A stretch of 64,000 bases of DNA from Talpa occidentalis (taxonomy: Eukaryota > Chordata > Mammalia > Eulipotyphla > Talpidae), in contig NW_023601212.1 in assembly GCF_014898055.3 (NCBI RefSeq), forward strand, positions 45,682,329 to 45,746,328. The letters run 5' to 3'. Each line of letters begins with the position of its first letter. The first letter of the stretch is position 1. The notes below the pieces were generated by a model. The model had not been told where the DNA came from. It ran no database searches and saw only the letters and a list, made by a program, of their open reading frames with translations. A program made the position numbers and the translations under genes. Shown here piece by piece: positions 43,729 to 54,419 of the stretch.

Positions 43729-43865
43729 TTTTTTCTTTTTTCTTTTTTCTTTTTTTCGTTTATACAAGAACCAGGATACAGGTCAGAGGCGCAGGAGGGT
43801 GAGAGGATTCACCAGACACAGAGCGGGGAACAGAACAGACAGACTGAAGAAATACACTGCTGAGG
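43729..43865 (-). repeat. tRNA-derived SINE, 5'-truncated (copy 13)
   Basis: Reverse orientation. It starts in an expanded CTTTTTT-type tract (about 43724-43757) and reaches only to the mid-body 'aatacactgctgagg'. The tRNA head is absent. An imperfect duplication CAGACCCC(T)TTTCT lies at 43716 and 43866. Confidence 0.88.
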
Positions 43866-44100
43866 CAGACCCCTCTTTCTATTCCTCTCTCTCTAGGTCT
43901 CTCTCTTCCCCTCCCCCCCCCCACCTCTTTCTGGTCTCTTTATCCATCTTTCTCATCATCTCTCCCTCTCCATGTCTCTCCCTCTCAGGACGTCTCTTCC
44001 ATGGGATTTGGTGCATTTCTGCACAGCTCTGCCTGAGCAGGGAAACACTATATTCCAAAAGCAAGATGACTAGGTCCCCTACCTCAATTTCTCTAAACTT
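43866..44100. repeat. CT-rich low-complexity sequence
   Basis: A polypyrimidine tract (CTCTCT, CCCCTCCCCC) covers about 43870-43990. The rest is unassigned. Confidence 0.6.
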
Positions 44101-44690
44101 GGAAACTACCGTTGATGCCTGACGGATCAATCAATCGAGCGATTGTCGCTAAGCCCATTGGGAGCGCTGCGGTGCTTGCTTCTTGTTCCCTCTGTCAGCA
44201 GGGCGAGTTGACTTCTGTCCTGCTCATGCCAGAGCCAGCCCCCATTCCCTCTGCTCTTCCAGTTTCCCAACTAAAGAAATGAGCAGCTTCCCTGGACCCC
44301 ACTGGAAGAGAATTTCTTAGCCTTGTTGGGGTGTCAAAGGGATCAGGGGCCTTGGGGGTTGGGTTCAATTCCACGCCAGCCCCCGTACAGCAGCGCCATC
44401 TGCCAATGCTCCTCTGACCCAGTGCAGAGGGTACCCTGAGGCTTAGACCATGAAGCCCCTCCCCCAGGCTAGGAACCCAGCTCTTAACCAAAAGTCTCCT
44501 CATTGTTTGATTTGAGTTCTGCTCATTGCTTGGCTCCTGTACTCAGGGTCTGTGCTAGGGGTCCGACTGCCTGTCGAGGGCTGTAGGCAGACCCCAAGCA
44601 GGAGTTGGTTCCATGGTGGCTCTCCTGGGGGCCCACTCCCCAGCCACCGAGCACCTCCGGTATTTCCCTAGACCGACTCCCTGCACTTGT
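44101..44690. other. Unassigned sequence with a CpG-bearing palindrome
   Basis: 'gatcaatcaatcgagcgatt' at about 44125-44144 holds an AATCG-AG-CGATT palindrome and PBX/HOX-like ATCAATCA motifs. Six or more CpGs cluster in 44110-44180. No gene recognised. Confidence 0.3.
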
Positions 44691-44775
44691 GGATCACACA
44701 AGCCTGGATTGGGATCCCAGCTGGCCCCAGTAAGCCCCTGGGAGGCAGTTTCCATTCTGTAAAGGGGGCACGTCA
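44691..44775. repeat. MIR fragment
   Basis: 'cctggattgggatcccagct' followed by 'gcagtttccattctgtaaag' is MIR-like. Confidence 0.6.
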
Positions 44776-44937
44776 GTGGTCCCTATTTCCAGGTCTCAGC
44801 GGGATCTGACATCAGAATTGCACCCTCACAGATCCTGGCAACAGCTATCGCATGAAAAAGGGCTGCTGCTCCCTGCTCTTGACTCTTCCCTGTGGGCAAG
44901 AAGATCACCCAAGTTTCCTCCTAGGCAGCCCTGCCTG

Positions 44938-45530
44938 ATTTTTTTTTTAACTGTGGTAAAATACACATAAAATAAAATTTATCATTCTAATTATTTTCAA
45001 GTATGCAATTCAGGGGCATCTGGCACATTCATCAAGTTGTGCAAATACCACCTCTATCTACTTCCAGGACATCCCATCACCCCAAAAGAAAACCCTATCC
45101 CCAAGAGCAGTCATTAACCATCCCCCTGCCCTAATCCCTGACAACCCCCAATCTGCTTTCTGTCTGTGGATTTGCCAGTTCTGGGCCTTTTATATAAATG
45201 AATCGCACACTATGTGGCCTTTTGCATCTGGCTTCTCTCACTCAGCATCATGCTATTGGGGTTCACCCATGCTGGAGCGTGTGTCAGAGCCTCACTCTTT
45301 TTCATGGCCGAGTGATACTCCACCATGTGGGCCAACAGACCATCCATCTGCTGATGGACATTTGAGTTGTTTCCAGTTTTTGGCAACCGAGTAATACTGC
45401 CATGGACCTGAGTATGGGGATTTGCCTGAACATCTGTTTTCAATTTTTTTGTGTAGATTCCAGGAACAATCACTACATCATACAGTAATTCTATTTAACT
45501 TTTTGAGGAATCCTGCCCCATTTTGATCCT
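44938..45530 (-). repeat. L1M 3'-end, antisense
   Basis: 'ggtaaaatacacataaaata', 'cttccaggacatcccatcac', 'catggccgagtgatactcca' and 'gacatttgagttgtttccag' are in order. Confidence 0.88.
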
Positions 45531-45900
45531 TGTAGAATGAAGCTTGAATTCTCCATGTGTCTGTGGACACAATGACTGTCCACTGCACCCTTGTGGCTGC
45601 CCCCCAGAAAGATCTTCACACTGCACTGATTTCTCTCCATTGTTGACTTCCTCATCTGCAGTGACATTGGTGATGATTTACAGAAATGACATAGGGGAAG
45701 CCCCCAGCAGGGTCTGGCCACCACTAGGACCTGAAGCGAGAAGGCTGGGTCCCCCACCCCGGGGTCACTTTGAGTTTTTGTCCTCGATGCATGGTTGCCA
45801 GGTAAAACCCACTGCACCCCATTACATTTCAATTTCAGAAAACAATGATAGTATGTTAGTATAAACATATCCCCTTCCATGTAAAATTTGGCATGTACTT
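45531..45900. other. Unassigned sequence
   Basis: No repeat recognised with confidence. The minus-strand frame at 45491-45880 (129 codons) has no domain. Confidence 0.35.
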
Positions 45901-45990
45901 AAACATTGTGTTGTTGCTGTTTATCTGAAATTTAAATTTAATGGAATGTCCTGCATTTTATTTGTTAAATCTGGCAACCAGCCTTTGTGA
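45901..45990 (+). repeat. Interspersed repeat of uncertain family (pair member 1)
   Basis: 'tgctgtttatctgaaattta', 'tcctgcattttatttgttaa' and 'atctggcaaccagcctttgt' share order and wording with 46755-46840. Confidence 0.6.
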
Positions 45991-46750
45991 CAGTTGAGTC
46001 TCACGTCAGGCAGAAATCAAAGGCAACTCTGGACATCTCGGGCCCCAAGAATCTGACCCACCTGATTCGGTTCAACAAAACTGTCACTTCGGCCTGAACC
46101 ACCAAGATGTTTCCAATTCACCATGGGTTCCTCCAGGAAGATCTGGTGACAAAGACTTTGCTAAAGCCTTGAGAAATCTTTGAAGGTCCATTTTGATCAG
46201 ATGACAAAAGATCTAAATTTGTCCTCAACCCCAGGACACCGGAAAGCTAGTGAGCAAAGAAGAGAGCTTACAGGGTAGCCCCGTGAAAGAACACCTCACC
46301 CAGTCCTGCCTCCCGGCCACCAAGGTCTGACTCATGCTTCCTCACATTCAAAAGGAGCACACAGGGCCGGAAGCTTCTCTGTGAGGGGCAGTTGGGCCTG
46401 AACAGGGCTCCTTCTCCCCCTCAATGTTTCCCAGAACTCAGGTCTGGGCCAGCACACTAGGGGAGAGCAGGCAATGCCACAGAAGGAAGCCCTAGGATAT
46501 GGCCTCAGCCCCATGGCCCCTTGATGTATTGGGGCAGGACTCCCAGGATCTTGGGCTTTTGGAGGCCCACAAAAACATCTTTATTTCTTAAAAACTCAGG
46601 AAAAAAAGTTCTCAAAAAATACACTTAATTTTTTTTTTTATCACCGGAAGAATGACATTTTTAGAACCTAAAAGTCTATTAAGTTATTTTACCTTTTTTT
46701 TGTGCAGGAAGCATTCCCACCTTGTGCAGTATTTGTTTCACATTTGCTTT
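45991..46750. other. Unassigned sequence, AT-rich after 46570
   Basis: No gene or repeat recognised. Poly(T) and poly(A) runs occur near 46600-46720. Confidence 0.35.
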
Positions 46751-46754
46751 TAAA

Positions 46755-46840
46755 AATGTGTTGTTTATCTGAAATTCAAACTTAGCTGGGCACCTTGTGT
46801 TTTATTTGCTGGATCTGGCAGCCTGGTCTCTTTGTGACTG
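46755..46840 (+). repeat. Interspersed repeat of uncertain family (pair member 2)
   Basis: 'tgttgtttatctgaaattca', 'ccttgtgttttatttgctgg' and 'atctggcagcctggtctctt' mirror 45901-45990. The two are about 850 bp apart in the same orientation. Confidence 0.6.
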
Positions 46841-47080
46841 TGGGTCCTTGTGGCAAGGCAGAAACCTAAAGCCATAGCAGGTGGCCCAGGATCCCGAGTC
46901 ACATGGCATCCCAGCTTCTCCCACAACACCACAGTGGTGCTACATGTTCACACTGTGGAGGTGGGGAAAAGCCTCTTCTCGGGTGGACTCACCAATCTGT
47001 TGAATTCCACTCCTTGTTTTTGCATGTTGGGAGGCATAGAGGATCACAAATCCAGCTAGTACATGAAAGGATACCCATTT
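46841..47080. other. Unassigned spacer
   Basis: Nothing recognised. Confidence 0.35.
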
Positions 47081-47145
47081 CTCAGATGGGACAAAGCTGA
47101 GGTTCAGAAAAGGGAAGCAATTTGAGCTAGGGCTAGGCTCTAGCT
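47081..47145. repeat. MIR fragment
   Basis: 'ctcagatgggacaaagctga' followed by 'ggttcagaaaagggaagcaa' is MIR-like. Confidence 0.6.
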
Positions 47146-47530
47146 CCAAACAACTGTCTGGGGGAGTGATTTTGTATTTTTTGATATCCTGGGATGAAAG
47201 TGGTAGACACTTCATTGTAGAGAAATGTGCTAGCTGTTTGCCTTCGGTTTCTGCAAGGGGTGGGGTATGGGATCTGTGGACCTCCAAGGCTCAGACTGGG
47301 AATCAAGCCTGGGTCAGGATCAGAGACTGCAAAATCAGACAGTCCAACTCATGGGTCAGCTGAAGATCAATTGTGCCTCAGTTTCCCCATCTCCTTATAA
47401 AGTGATAGAAATACTACTGGTTCTCTGAGGCCCAAAGACCAAGAGGGCACCTCTCAGGGGATGGTACACAGTTAGTCTTCAACATGTGTTAGTTTTCTCC
47501 TCCCTTTTCTTAGCCCTGTGGCCTCAAACA
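47146..47530. other. Unassigned sequence with a MIR trace
   Basis: 'gtgcctcagtttccccatct' near 47373-47392 is a MIR remnant. The rest is unassigned. Confidence 0.4.
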
Positions 47531-47535
47531 CCCGA

Positions 47536-47585
47536 ATACACACACAGAGACACAGACACACACATGCACACGCACACACACACAT
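47536..47585. repeat. (CA)n-rich microsatellite
   Basis: CACACACAGAGACACAGACA and CACACATGCACACGCACACA units. Confidence 0.9.
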
Positions 47586-48560
47586 TCATTTTTAATTCAA
47601 GACCTTCACATCAACTCCTGGAAAAAAAAAAAATGGAAAAACTCCCTCGTACTACACATATTTCCAAAAACTGCCCTTTTGGTGGAAAAGTTTTTTCGTC
47701 TTAAGAAAAACCTGATTGTTAGACTTAGGTCTGCAATAAATGTGTGGCTATTTTTAAGTGCCTGGGGACACATGCCTTCAACCCTGAAAAGAAGCAGCCA
47801 TTTGTCCTCCTCTCACGTCCAGAGTGGCCAGAAGGGATGAGGTGTGGGGGTGAGGGGCACATCAGCCTGCCAGGAGCACAAGGAGTCTCCTAGAATATTC
47901 CAGAACATTCTTCCTCAAGTTGTCAGAAATCATACAGTCAGGCCATGCCTCAAAGTTCCAGCCTTGAGAGTTGTTTTCTGTTTCATTTTTCCTCTCCTCC
48001 TCCTCTACTCGTTTTTTTTCTCTCAAATCACATTTGTTTTTCCACCATTAAAAGTGCTCACACCACTGTTGCTCTGGCCTCCAAACTTGATGTTCTGATC
48101 AAGATGTGTAAACAACTGCTCCCCCCATGACTGGGTGTTTGAATGACACTGGAAAATCTTCTGGAGGGGGAAAAAACAGGGAGTTTTCCGAAATTCGACT
48201 CAGGACTTACGTAACAGAGTTGATGCAACTGGAAGCAAACCCAGGGGCCTCCTCCAGCTGCTGAGGCTCTGAGCTCTGGCAGCAAAGAAACTGAGGAGGG
48301 AAAGTGTCTGGCTGAGATCCCTGACTCCTCCACCAAAGTGATAAGGGGCATGTGGATCTCAGTGTGGAAGCCAAGTGCCTATTTGAAATATGCTGTCAAG
48401 TTCTTATAAACAGTCACAAATCTTCCTTGGAAAGGGCTGCTCCAAGTGTCATGACCAGCAGACACCCAGGAACGTCTGCGGTGGCCCTTAGTAAACCAGG
48501 ATTTTGTAGCCACTTTTTGTCTGAGTGTCCTTAATCCTCCTATCACCTTTGGGGGTTCCC
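47586..48560. other. Unassigned sequence
   Basis: No gene recognised. A short T/C-rich segment lies near 47985-48040. Confidence 0.35.
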
Positions 48561-48569
48561 CCATACCCC

Positions 48570-48655
48570 AACACCTTTCCCATTTTACAGAAAATGAAAC
48601 CCAAGATGCTGAGAGGGGTGGTCAGTTGCCTCGGGAAAGTCACAGAGAACCAAAA
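48570..48655. repeat. MIR fragment
   Basis: 'attttacagaaaatgaaacc' followed by 'gaggggtggtcagttgcctc' and 'gggaaagtcacagaga' is MIR-like. Confidence 0.65.
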
Positions 48656-48885
48656 GACAGATTTGTCCACATTCAAAATTTTCAATAATTTCCTTAAAGA
48701 CCACCATTTCCCTACCCCCACCAGAAGGATTGTTAGAATCAGGACCTGAGAAGTGTGTAGACGAGTGACAACTGCTCTCAGTTCAGATGTGGCAAGGAGG
48801 TGTCACTTCACTGACTACAACCTTATTCACCCACCTGACTGCTGTCCCCAAGTCTGGTCCCAAAGAGAGTGGTGAGGCTCTCAAA
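48656..48885. other. Unassigned spacer
   Basis: Nothing recognised. Confidence 0.35.
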
Positions 48886-49056
48886 TACACTCATGCACCA
48901 CATGACTTTTCAGTCAACAACGGACCACCTCTGCGACGATGGTCCCAACTGCACCAGATTGTGTAACTAAATGCCAACATGTTCACAATGATAAAATCTA
49001 ACAGTAAATTTCTCAGAATGGATCCTGTCATTAATCAACACATGATTGTATCTACA
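48886..49056 (+). repeat. MER2-like Tigger fragment (copy d)
   Basis: 'cactcatgcaccacatgact', 'cagtcaacaacggaccacct', 'acgatggtcccaactgcacc' and 'aatttctcagaatggatcct' match copy b at 8586-8800. Confidence 0.6.
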
Positions 49057-49129
49057 GAAGTTAGGATCCAGCAGGCCCATCCCTAAAGAAATAAGTCCAT
49101 TCTCTGCTCAGAAGAAATGTGCCACATTT

Positions 49130-49560
49130 TTCACAATGAAAAAAAAAATGAAGGAAACATCCCAAACCTAAATGTCTTCGATGAATGAACTGTGGTATAT
49201 ATTCACTCAACAAAATATTATACACCCATGAAAAAAGAACACAGGCCTGCTACACACAGGATGTGGGAGATCTCCAAGGGCATGAGGCTAAGCAAAGGCA
49301 GACATGAAAGAGGGAATAACTTTGATTCCACGTGGGTGAAATAAACTGGGTAAAACCCACCTCAAGTGACAAAGGTCTGAGGCCCAGTTTCTTTCTCTAG
49401 TGGACTTGGGGGATGCTAGCTGTCCCCCTGTCCTGATCTGTGGGGTGGTCACATTAGCAAGATGTACAGAGCATACACTTCAGATGAATGTACTCGGCTG
49501 CACACAAGTTCTACCTTCACTTGAAAGTCTGGAACAAGCATTTATTGAGGGCTAAGTGTA
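49130..49560 (+). repeat. L1 3'-end fragment, sense
   Basis: 'aacctaaatgtcttcgatga', 'tgaactgtggtatatattca' and 'tccacgtgggtgaaataaac' are in L1 3' order. Diverged. Confidence 0.7.
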
Positions 49561-50150
49561 TGTATAAATGGGTAGCAACGCTGCAGATACCACCCCTCCT
49601 GCTTGCTTAGAGGGCAGACAGGAGGTGGGAGGGTATTCCAGGTGGAGGTTCAAGAAGGAGGCTTCAAGGGTCTTCCCCTATGTGGATACAGGTGCTTGTA
49701 GCCCCACCAGCCTGGGCCCCAGGAAACCCCTGTTTTATCTGGGAAGGAAAAACATTTGGTTCACCCCAGATGGGTGGAGGGTGGGCAGAGGGATTCCACA
49801 GAGGAGGAGCAAGGCTTTGTCCAACCCTGCAAGTGTGGATGGGTGGATAGTGCTAGAGGGGGTTCTGGAAGAACCTGGGCTCCCAGAGCCACCTCCCTAC
49901 CCTGGAAGAGCTGTTGTGCACTATGGTGGCCACCATGAGGGAGTGGCCCCTAAACAAAGCCTTTCACTGGCAGCCCCTCCCAACTCCTCCCTAAGCCCCA
50001 CTTGGCAAGTATGGAATTGGAGGCCCACAACTTGCACAAGATCCGCAAACTGGATAATACAGAGTGAGTCTCCTTGAAGGAGCTGACAAGCTGCAAAGGT
50101 GACATCCCTGCTGCCCGCCAGCTTCCCATGACTCAGCACTCATCGGCATG
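49561..50150. other. Unassigned sequence
   Basis: No repeat recognised. The plus-strand frame at 49568-50077 (169 codons) is one of the longest in the window. It has no domain, and its composition is not convincingly coding. Confidence 0.35.
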
Positions 50151-50155
50151 AGGTG

Positions 50156-50157
<2 letters not shown>

Positions 50158-50193
<36 letters not shown>
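50158..50193. repeat. (AC)n microsatellite
   Basis: An uninterrupted run of about 17 AC units. Confidence 0.95.
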
Positions 50194-50194
<1 letters not shown>

Positions 50195-50650
50195 CCTTTA
50201 GTACACAGCCTCTGGGTGCCCAGGACATGGTGAGTCATGGGGACACAGTTCTGGTTTGTCAGCAGTGAGACCTTTTGTCACCACAAATCTATCCATTGGT
50301 CAAAGGTCCAACCATCCTTGGCCAACCCCTCCGAAAACCAAGAAGCCTGCTTTGGACCCAAAGAGGTCAAAAACCAATGACTATTTGCTCCTGAAATTCC
50401 TCAAAAGTGAACAGATGTCCCTCTGTGCCTGGGGACAGAGAGCTTTCAACATGAATGTTCACCATTCTTGACTCAAGGACAAAGGGCTGTGTGGGCGGGA
50501 CTGGTGAATACACTGGGATATCATGCCCTTGTTTAGGTCACATTATATGGAGTTGCGATGGAGCTCCCAAATCATTTGATTTTTGAGTTTATCAAAAGGA
50601 ATATCATCCTAGGTGGGCCAACCTAATCAGAGGAGGGTAGAAATAAATTT
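50194..50650. other. Unassigned sequence
   Basis: No gene or repeat recognised. Confidence 0.35.
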
Positions 50651-50667
50651 TATGTTATGTGCCTTTT

Positions 50668-50913
50668 TTTTTTTTAAAGATTTATTTATTTACACAAGCA
50701 CTGGGTACAGTCAGAAGCGCGGGAGGGTGAGAGAATTCACCAGAGCCAGAGCGGAGAGCAGAACAGGCAGAATGACAAAGTACACTGCTAAGGGGAGCAG
50801 CAGGCGGCAGGAGAGGTCTGTGTGCCATGTGGGACCCTCGCCCGGCGGCCGGGGATCAAGCCAGCACTGCAGAGGCTGCCAGCAGCTTCGCAATCCAGCG
50901 CTCAACCGGCCCC
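50668..50913 (-). repeat. tRNA-derived SINE with deleted head (copy 14)
   Basis: Reverse orientation, with a perfect 17-bp duplication TATGTTATGTGCCTTTT at 50651-50667 and 50914-50930. At the head end the sequence jumps from GCGCTCAACCG to GCCCC. About 17 bp present in other copies, covering the A-box region (complement of GGTGGCGCAG), are absent. The duplication shows that the insertion boundary is intact, so the deletion was already in the RNA or arose afterwards inside the element. Confidence 0.92.
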
Positions 50914-50965
50914 TATGTTATGTGCCTTTTACCGCAATTGTTTAATTTTAAAAAATTCTGCTGCT

Positions 50966-51233
50966 GGGTCTCCCCGGTGGCACAAAGGGTTAAGATGTAA
51001 CCTTTGAAGTTATCTGCAGCCTCTTCAGCATGAGTTCGATCCCCAGCCAGAGAGCTACCCACATGGTGCAGCAGACCTCTCCTGACTCACCCGCTGCTCC
51101 TCTCAGCAGTGTATTTCAGTCAGTCTTCCTGTTCTGTTCCCCACTCTGTCTCTGGTGAATCCTCTCACCCCCCACACCTCTGGCCTGTACCCCAGTTTTT
51201 GTATGTATAAATAAATAAATCTTTTTAAAAATT
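50966..51233 (+). repeat. tRNA-derived SINE, older subfamily (copy 15)
   Basis: Head GGGTCTCCCCGGTGGCACAA, B box AGTTCGATCCCC, TAAATAAATAAATCTTTTT tail. It abuts an L1 3' end. Confidence 0.9.
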
Positions 51234-51235
51234 AT

Positions 51236-52035
51236 TCTGGATAGTGGAAACAATCCAGATATCCATCAACAGATAGATACACAAACTAATGTGGTCTGTC
51301 AGTCTTAGAAAGGAAGGAAATTATGACACAGGAGCCAACATGGACGAATCTTGAGGACTTGATGCTGAGTGAAATAAGCCAGTCACAAAAGGAAAAATAC
51401 TATGTGATTCCACTTGTATGAGGTCTCTAGAGGAGTCACATTCTTAGAGACAGAAAGTAAGATGGTGGGTGCCAGGGGCTGGTGAGAACGTAAAACAGTG
51501 CAGATGCTGTGGAAACTACTTGGGCAGTTCCTCAAAAGGTTAAACATAGAATTACCACATGGCCCAACAATTCCACTCCAAAGTGTAGACCTCAAAAAAT
51601 TGAAAACAGGTGTTCAAATACTTGTACAGACTTATTCAAAGCAGCGCTATTCACAATCATCAAAAAACAAACAAAAAGTCCAGCAACCAGCACATGGATA
51701 AACAGTGGAATATCACTCAGCCATAAAAAGGAGTGAAGCACTCACACACTACAGCGTGATGGTCCTCAAAAAGACGATGCTGAGTGAGACAGGCCAGACA
51801 CAAAAGGCCACACAGTATGAGATCCATTGATAGGAAATGTCTAGTACAGGCAGATCCAGACCGAAAGCTGATGAATGGTTGTCAGGGGCTGGAGTAGAGG
51901 AATGGAGAGGGACTGCTCATGGGTACAGAGTCTCCTTTTGGGGTGATGGAATGTTCAGGACGTAGATATAGGTGGTGATTGTACAACATGGTGAATGGCT
52001 AAATGTCACTTTAAAATGGTGAATGGGTATGAAAT
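51236..52035 (+). repeat. L1 3'-end, sense
   Basis: 'aacaatccagatatccatca', 'tgatgctgagtgaaataagc', 'gtagacctcaaaaaattgaa', 'gtggaatatcactcagccat' and 'ttttggggtgatggaatgtt' occur. Partial L1 3' motifs occur twice in a row, which suggests two joined insertions. Confidence 0.85.
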
Positions 52036-52039
52036 AGAC

Positions 52040-52960
52040 TGTTTATTGAGTCTCCCCTTCCCCCCATTCAAATGCCCAAAATGATGGTATTAGAAGATGG
52101 GGTCTTTGGAAGGGTGATTAGGTCATGAAGACGGGGCCCCCATTAATGGGATCAGTGTCCTTATAAAAGAGAACCCAGAGAGCTCCCACATCCCTTCTGC
52201 CAGGTGAATACACATTGAGAAGCCAGCTCTAGGAATCAGAAAGGGGCCCCAACTGGGACTGAATTATCAGTAACCTTGATCTTGTACTTCCAGCCTCCAG
52301 AACTAAAGTTCTGTTTTTTTTTTTATAATAAATTTTATTTTTATATTCCCCATACAATTGCAACCCCCCCATTCTGACCCCAATCCCTCCCCTCCCGCCC
52401 CCCACCCCCCAAAAAGTGTCTCTGGTTCATAGTTTTTTGTTCATTTTGATTTTCACTTTCTTATAGTTATTCATTTTCCTGGTCCCTTATTTAAGTTTTC
52501 TAGATTCCTGCTATGAGTGAGACCATCCGGTATTTTTCTTTTTCTTTCTGGCTTATTTCGCTGAGCATGATCCCTTCCAGCGCCATCCATGTTGCTGCAG
52601 ATTGCATGTGTTTATCTTTTTTGAATGCTGAGTAGTATTCCATGGTGTATATGTACCACATCTTCTTGATCCAGTCATCTATTTTTGGGCATTTGGGTTG
52701 TTTCCAAAGCTTAGCTATTGTAAACAGTGCTGCTATAAACATAGGGGTGCAGGTGCTCTTTGGAATGGATGTTTCTGTGTCCTTTGGGTAAATACCTAGG
52801 AGTGGAATTGCTGGATCCTATGGAAGCTCTATGTTTAGTAGGTCAAGAAATCTCCACACAGCTCTCCATAGTGGTTGGACCAGTTTGCACTCAGAACTAA
52901 AGTTCTGTTTAAGCCTCCCTATATCCGGGAGTTTGCTATAGCAGCCCAAACCAACAAACA
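52040..52960 (-). repeat. MLT1-type LTR, antisense, split by an L1
   Basis: 'ggtgattaggtcatgaagac', 'aatgggatcagtgtccttat' and 'cttgatcttgtacttccagc' are interrupted at 52298-52910 by an L1 and its duplication. It resumes at 'aagcctccctatatccggga' and 'gtttgctatagcagcccaaa'. This is the complement of the MLT1 order. Confidence 0.8.
52317..52891 (-). repeat. Young L1 3'-end, 5'-truncated, antisense, with TSD
   Basis: It begins with poly(T) and 'ataataaattttatttttat', then holds a C-rich polypyrimidine tract (about 52363-52410, G-rich in sense, quadruplex-capable), then 'gagcatgatcccttccagcg', 'tgaatgctgagtagtattcc' and 'cctaggagtggaattgctgg'. A perfect 19-bp duplication, CAGAACTAAAGTTCTGTTT, lies at 52298-52316 and 52892-52910. 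It is about 575 bp long and lacks all ORFs. Confidence 0.95.
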
Positions 52961-53955
52961 CAGGTGAATTTGTGGTCTATGAATTTCAGCTCAATACAAA
53001 AAGTTAAAATCAAAAATGAAGCACAGAACCAGAAGCACATATCTAGGACTTCACCCCTTCCCCTCCAGCCTGGGGTCCCTGCCAAGGGACCCCATTGACG
53101 CCTATGAGCAGTCAGGGCTCCCAAGTGCAATGCCATCATGGTTCCCTTGTTCCTTCCCACCCTGGGAGTGTGAGCAAGCCCAATGCCAAGTCGGATCCAC
53201 AGGCCAGTCTTTCCTCAGTGGGGCCACCCCGCCTGCAGGCACAGGTGAGGTCGCAGGCCTGAGCCAGGCCTGGGTCACACTCTGGCTCAACATGCATGAG
53301 TCAGGCTGGGAGAGCCCACTGCTCCTCTGGTTTTCCTTGCTATGTACATACCGGGATGGGATGGGCCTTCTGCACCTCATAAGTCATTGTTTGAGGTAAA
53401 CAGTACAGATCGCTGGGCAGAGACTCCCCTGGGTTGGGGGAGTGCAGACTTTTCTTATTAAATTACAAATGTCAAAAATCTTCCATGCTGGATAGGGACA
53501 GTGGAGGGAGGTTTCCTTTCCAGAGTTGAGGAGGGGACTGACTACCCAGGAGAAACCTGGAGTTTGCTGGAAATGTAAATCACAGCTCTGCCTTTATAGT
53601 TAAATGGAAGATTGTCCCCCTCCCCCGCCACCCCAGGAAAATGTGAAGACATTCTTGGTTGTTGCAACTGAGAGAACCAAGGATACTGCTCAGTATCCTT
53701 CAACACACCAGACTGCACTCACCCCAGCAAATGATCCAGCCCCTTAAATGTCAGCAGTGTCGAGGTTGGAAAATCCTGCTTCAGGCCTCTGTAAACCAGG
53801 TCTCACCTGGCCTGCGTGCACCTCAACCTTTGAGAACATATTCCATGAGGAGACAACTTAATCACAGAGCCTCTTTCTTGCAATAAGGGGTGGGTTTGGT
53901 GGGTGTCAGCCGACCCCAGTTGTTATGTGGTAGGTGTCTTTGGAAGGTGTCTCGG
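52961..53955. other. Unassigned sequence
   Basis: No repeat recognised. The frame at 53016-53399 (127 codons) and its opposite-strand partners have no domain. Confidence 0.35.
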
Positions 53956-54045
53956 CCTCTCTGAGCCTCTGTGCTCCTTGGGCTAACTGGGATAACCTCA
54001 TGCAGTCGCTGTGCTGATCAAAACAATCCTGAATGTGAAAGTGTC
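53956..54045. repeat. MIR fragment
   Basis: 'cggcctctctgagcctctgt' followed by 'ctaactgggataacctcatg' is MIR-like. Confidence 0.5.
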
Positions 54046-54419
54046 TCAGTCAATGTTTAGGCTGCAAGGCAGAGAAGCTTCAGGGCCACCTCTCAGAAGC
54101 GGTGCCTCTCTCATCACTTGGCTAAGACTGTAACATGTCCACATCCGGAAACAGGGGACAAGGTAAGAGCACCATGTCAGGGCTCCAGGCATCTTGGTTG
54201 GAAGTTCTTCTACATCCACTTTCTCCCACGAAAATCTGTCCACAGCACATCCTGGACCTTGGTCTAAAACCTGGTGTGAGTTATCATTGTCTTATTTTCA
54301 AGGAACAAAAACTCCCTTCGTTTCCTGAAGATGTTTGGGGGATGTTCATTTGGTGTCCCCAGTCATAAAGCACAGCGATAGCATCACAGTGATGGGCCAC
54401 ACAAACATCTTGTTTCTGG
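54046..54419. other. Unassigned sequence
   Basis: Nothing recognised with confidence. Confidence 0.35.

Noticed and set aside
49568..50077. A 169-codon plus-strand open frame
   Set aside because: No domain and no convincing codon bias or splice context. Overlapping frames occur in other registers.
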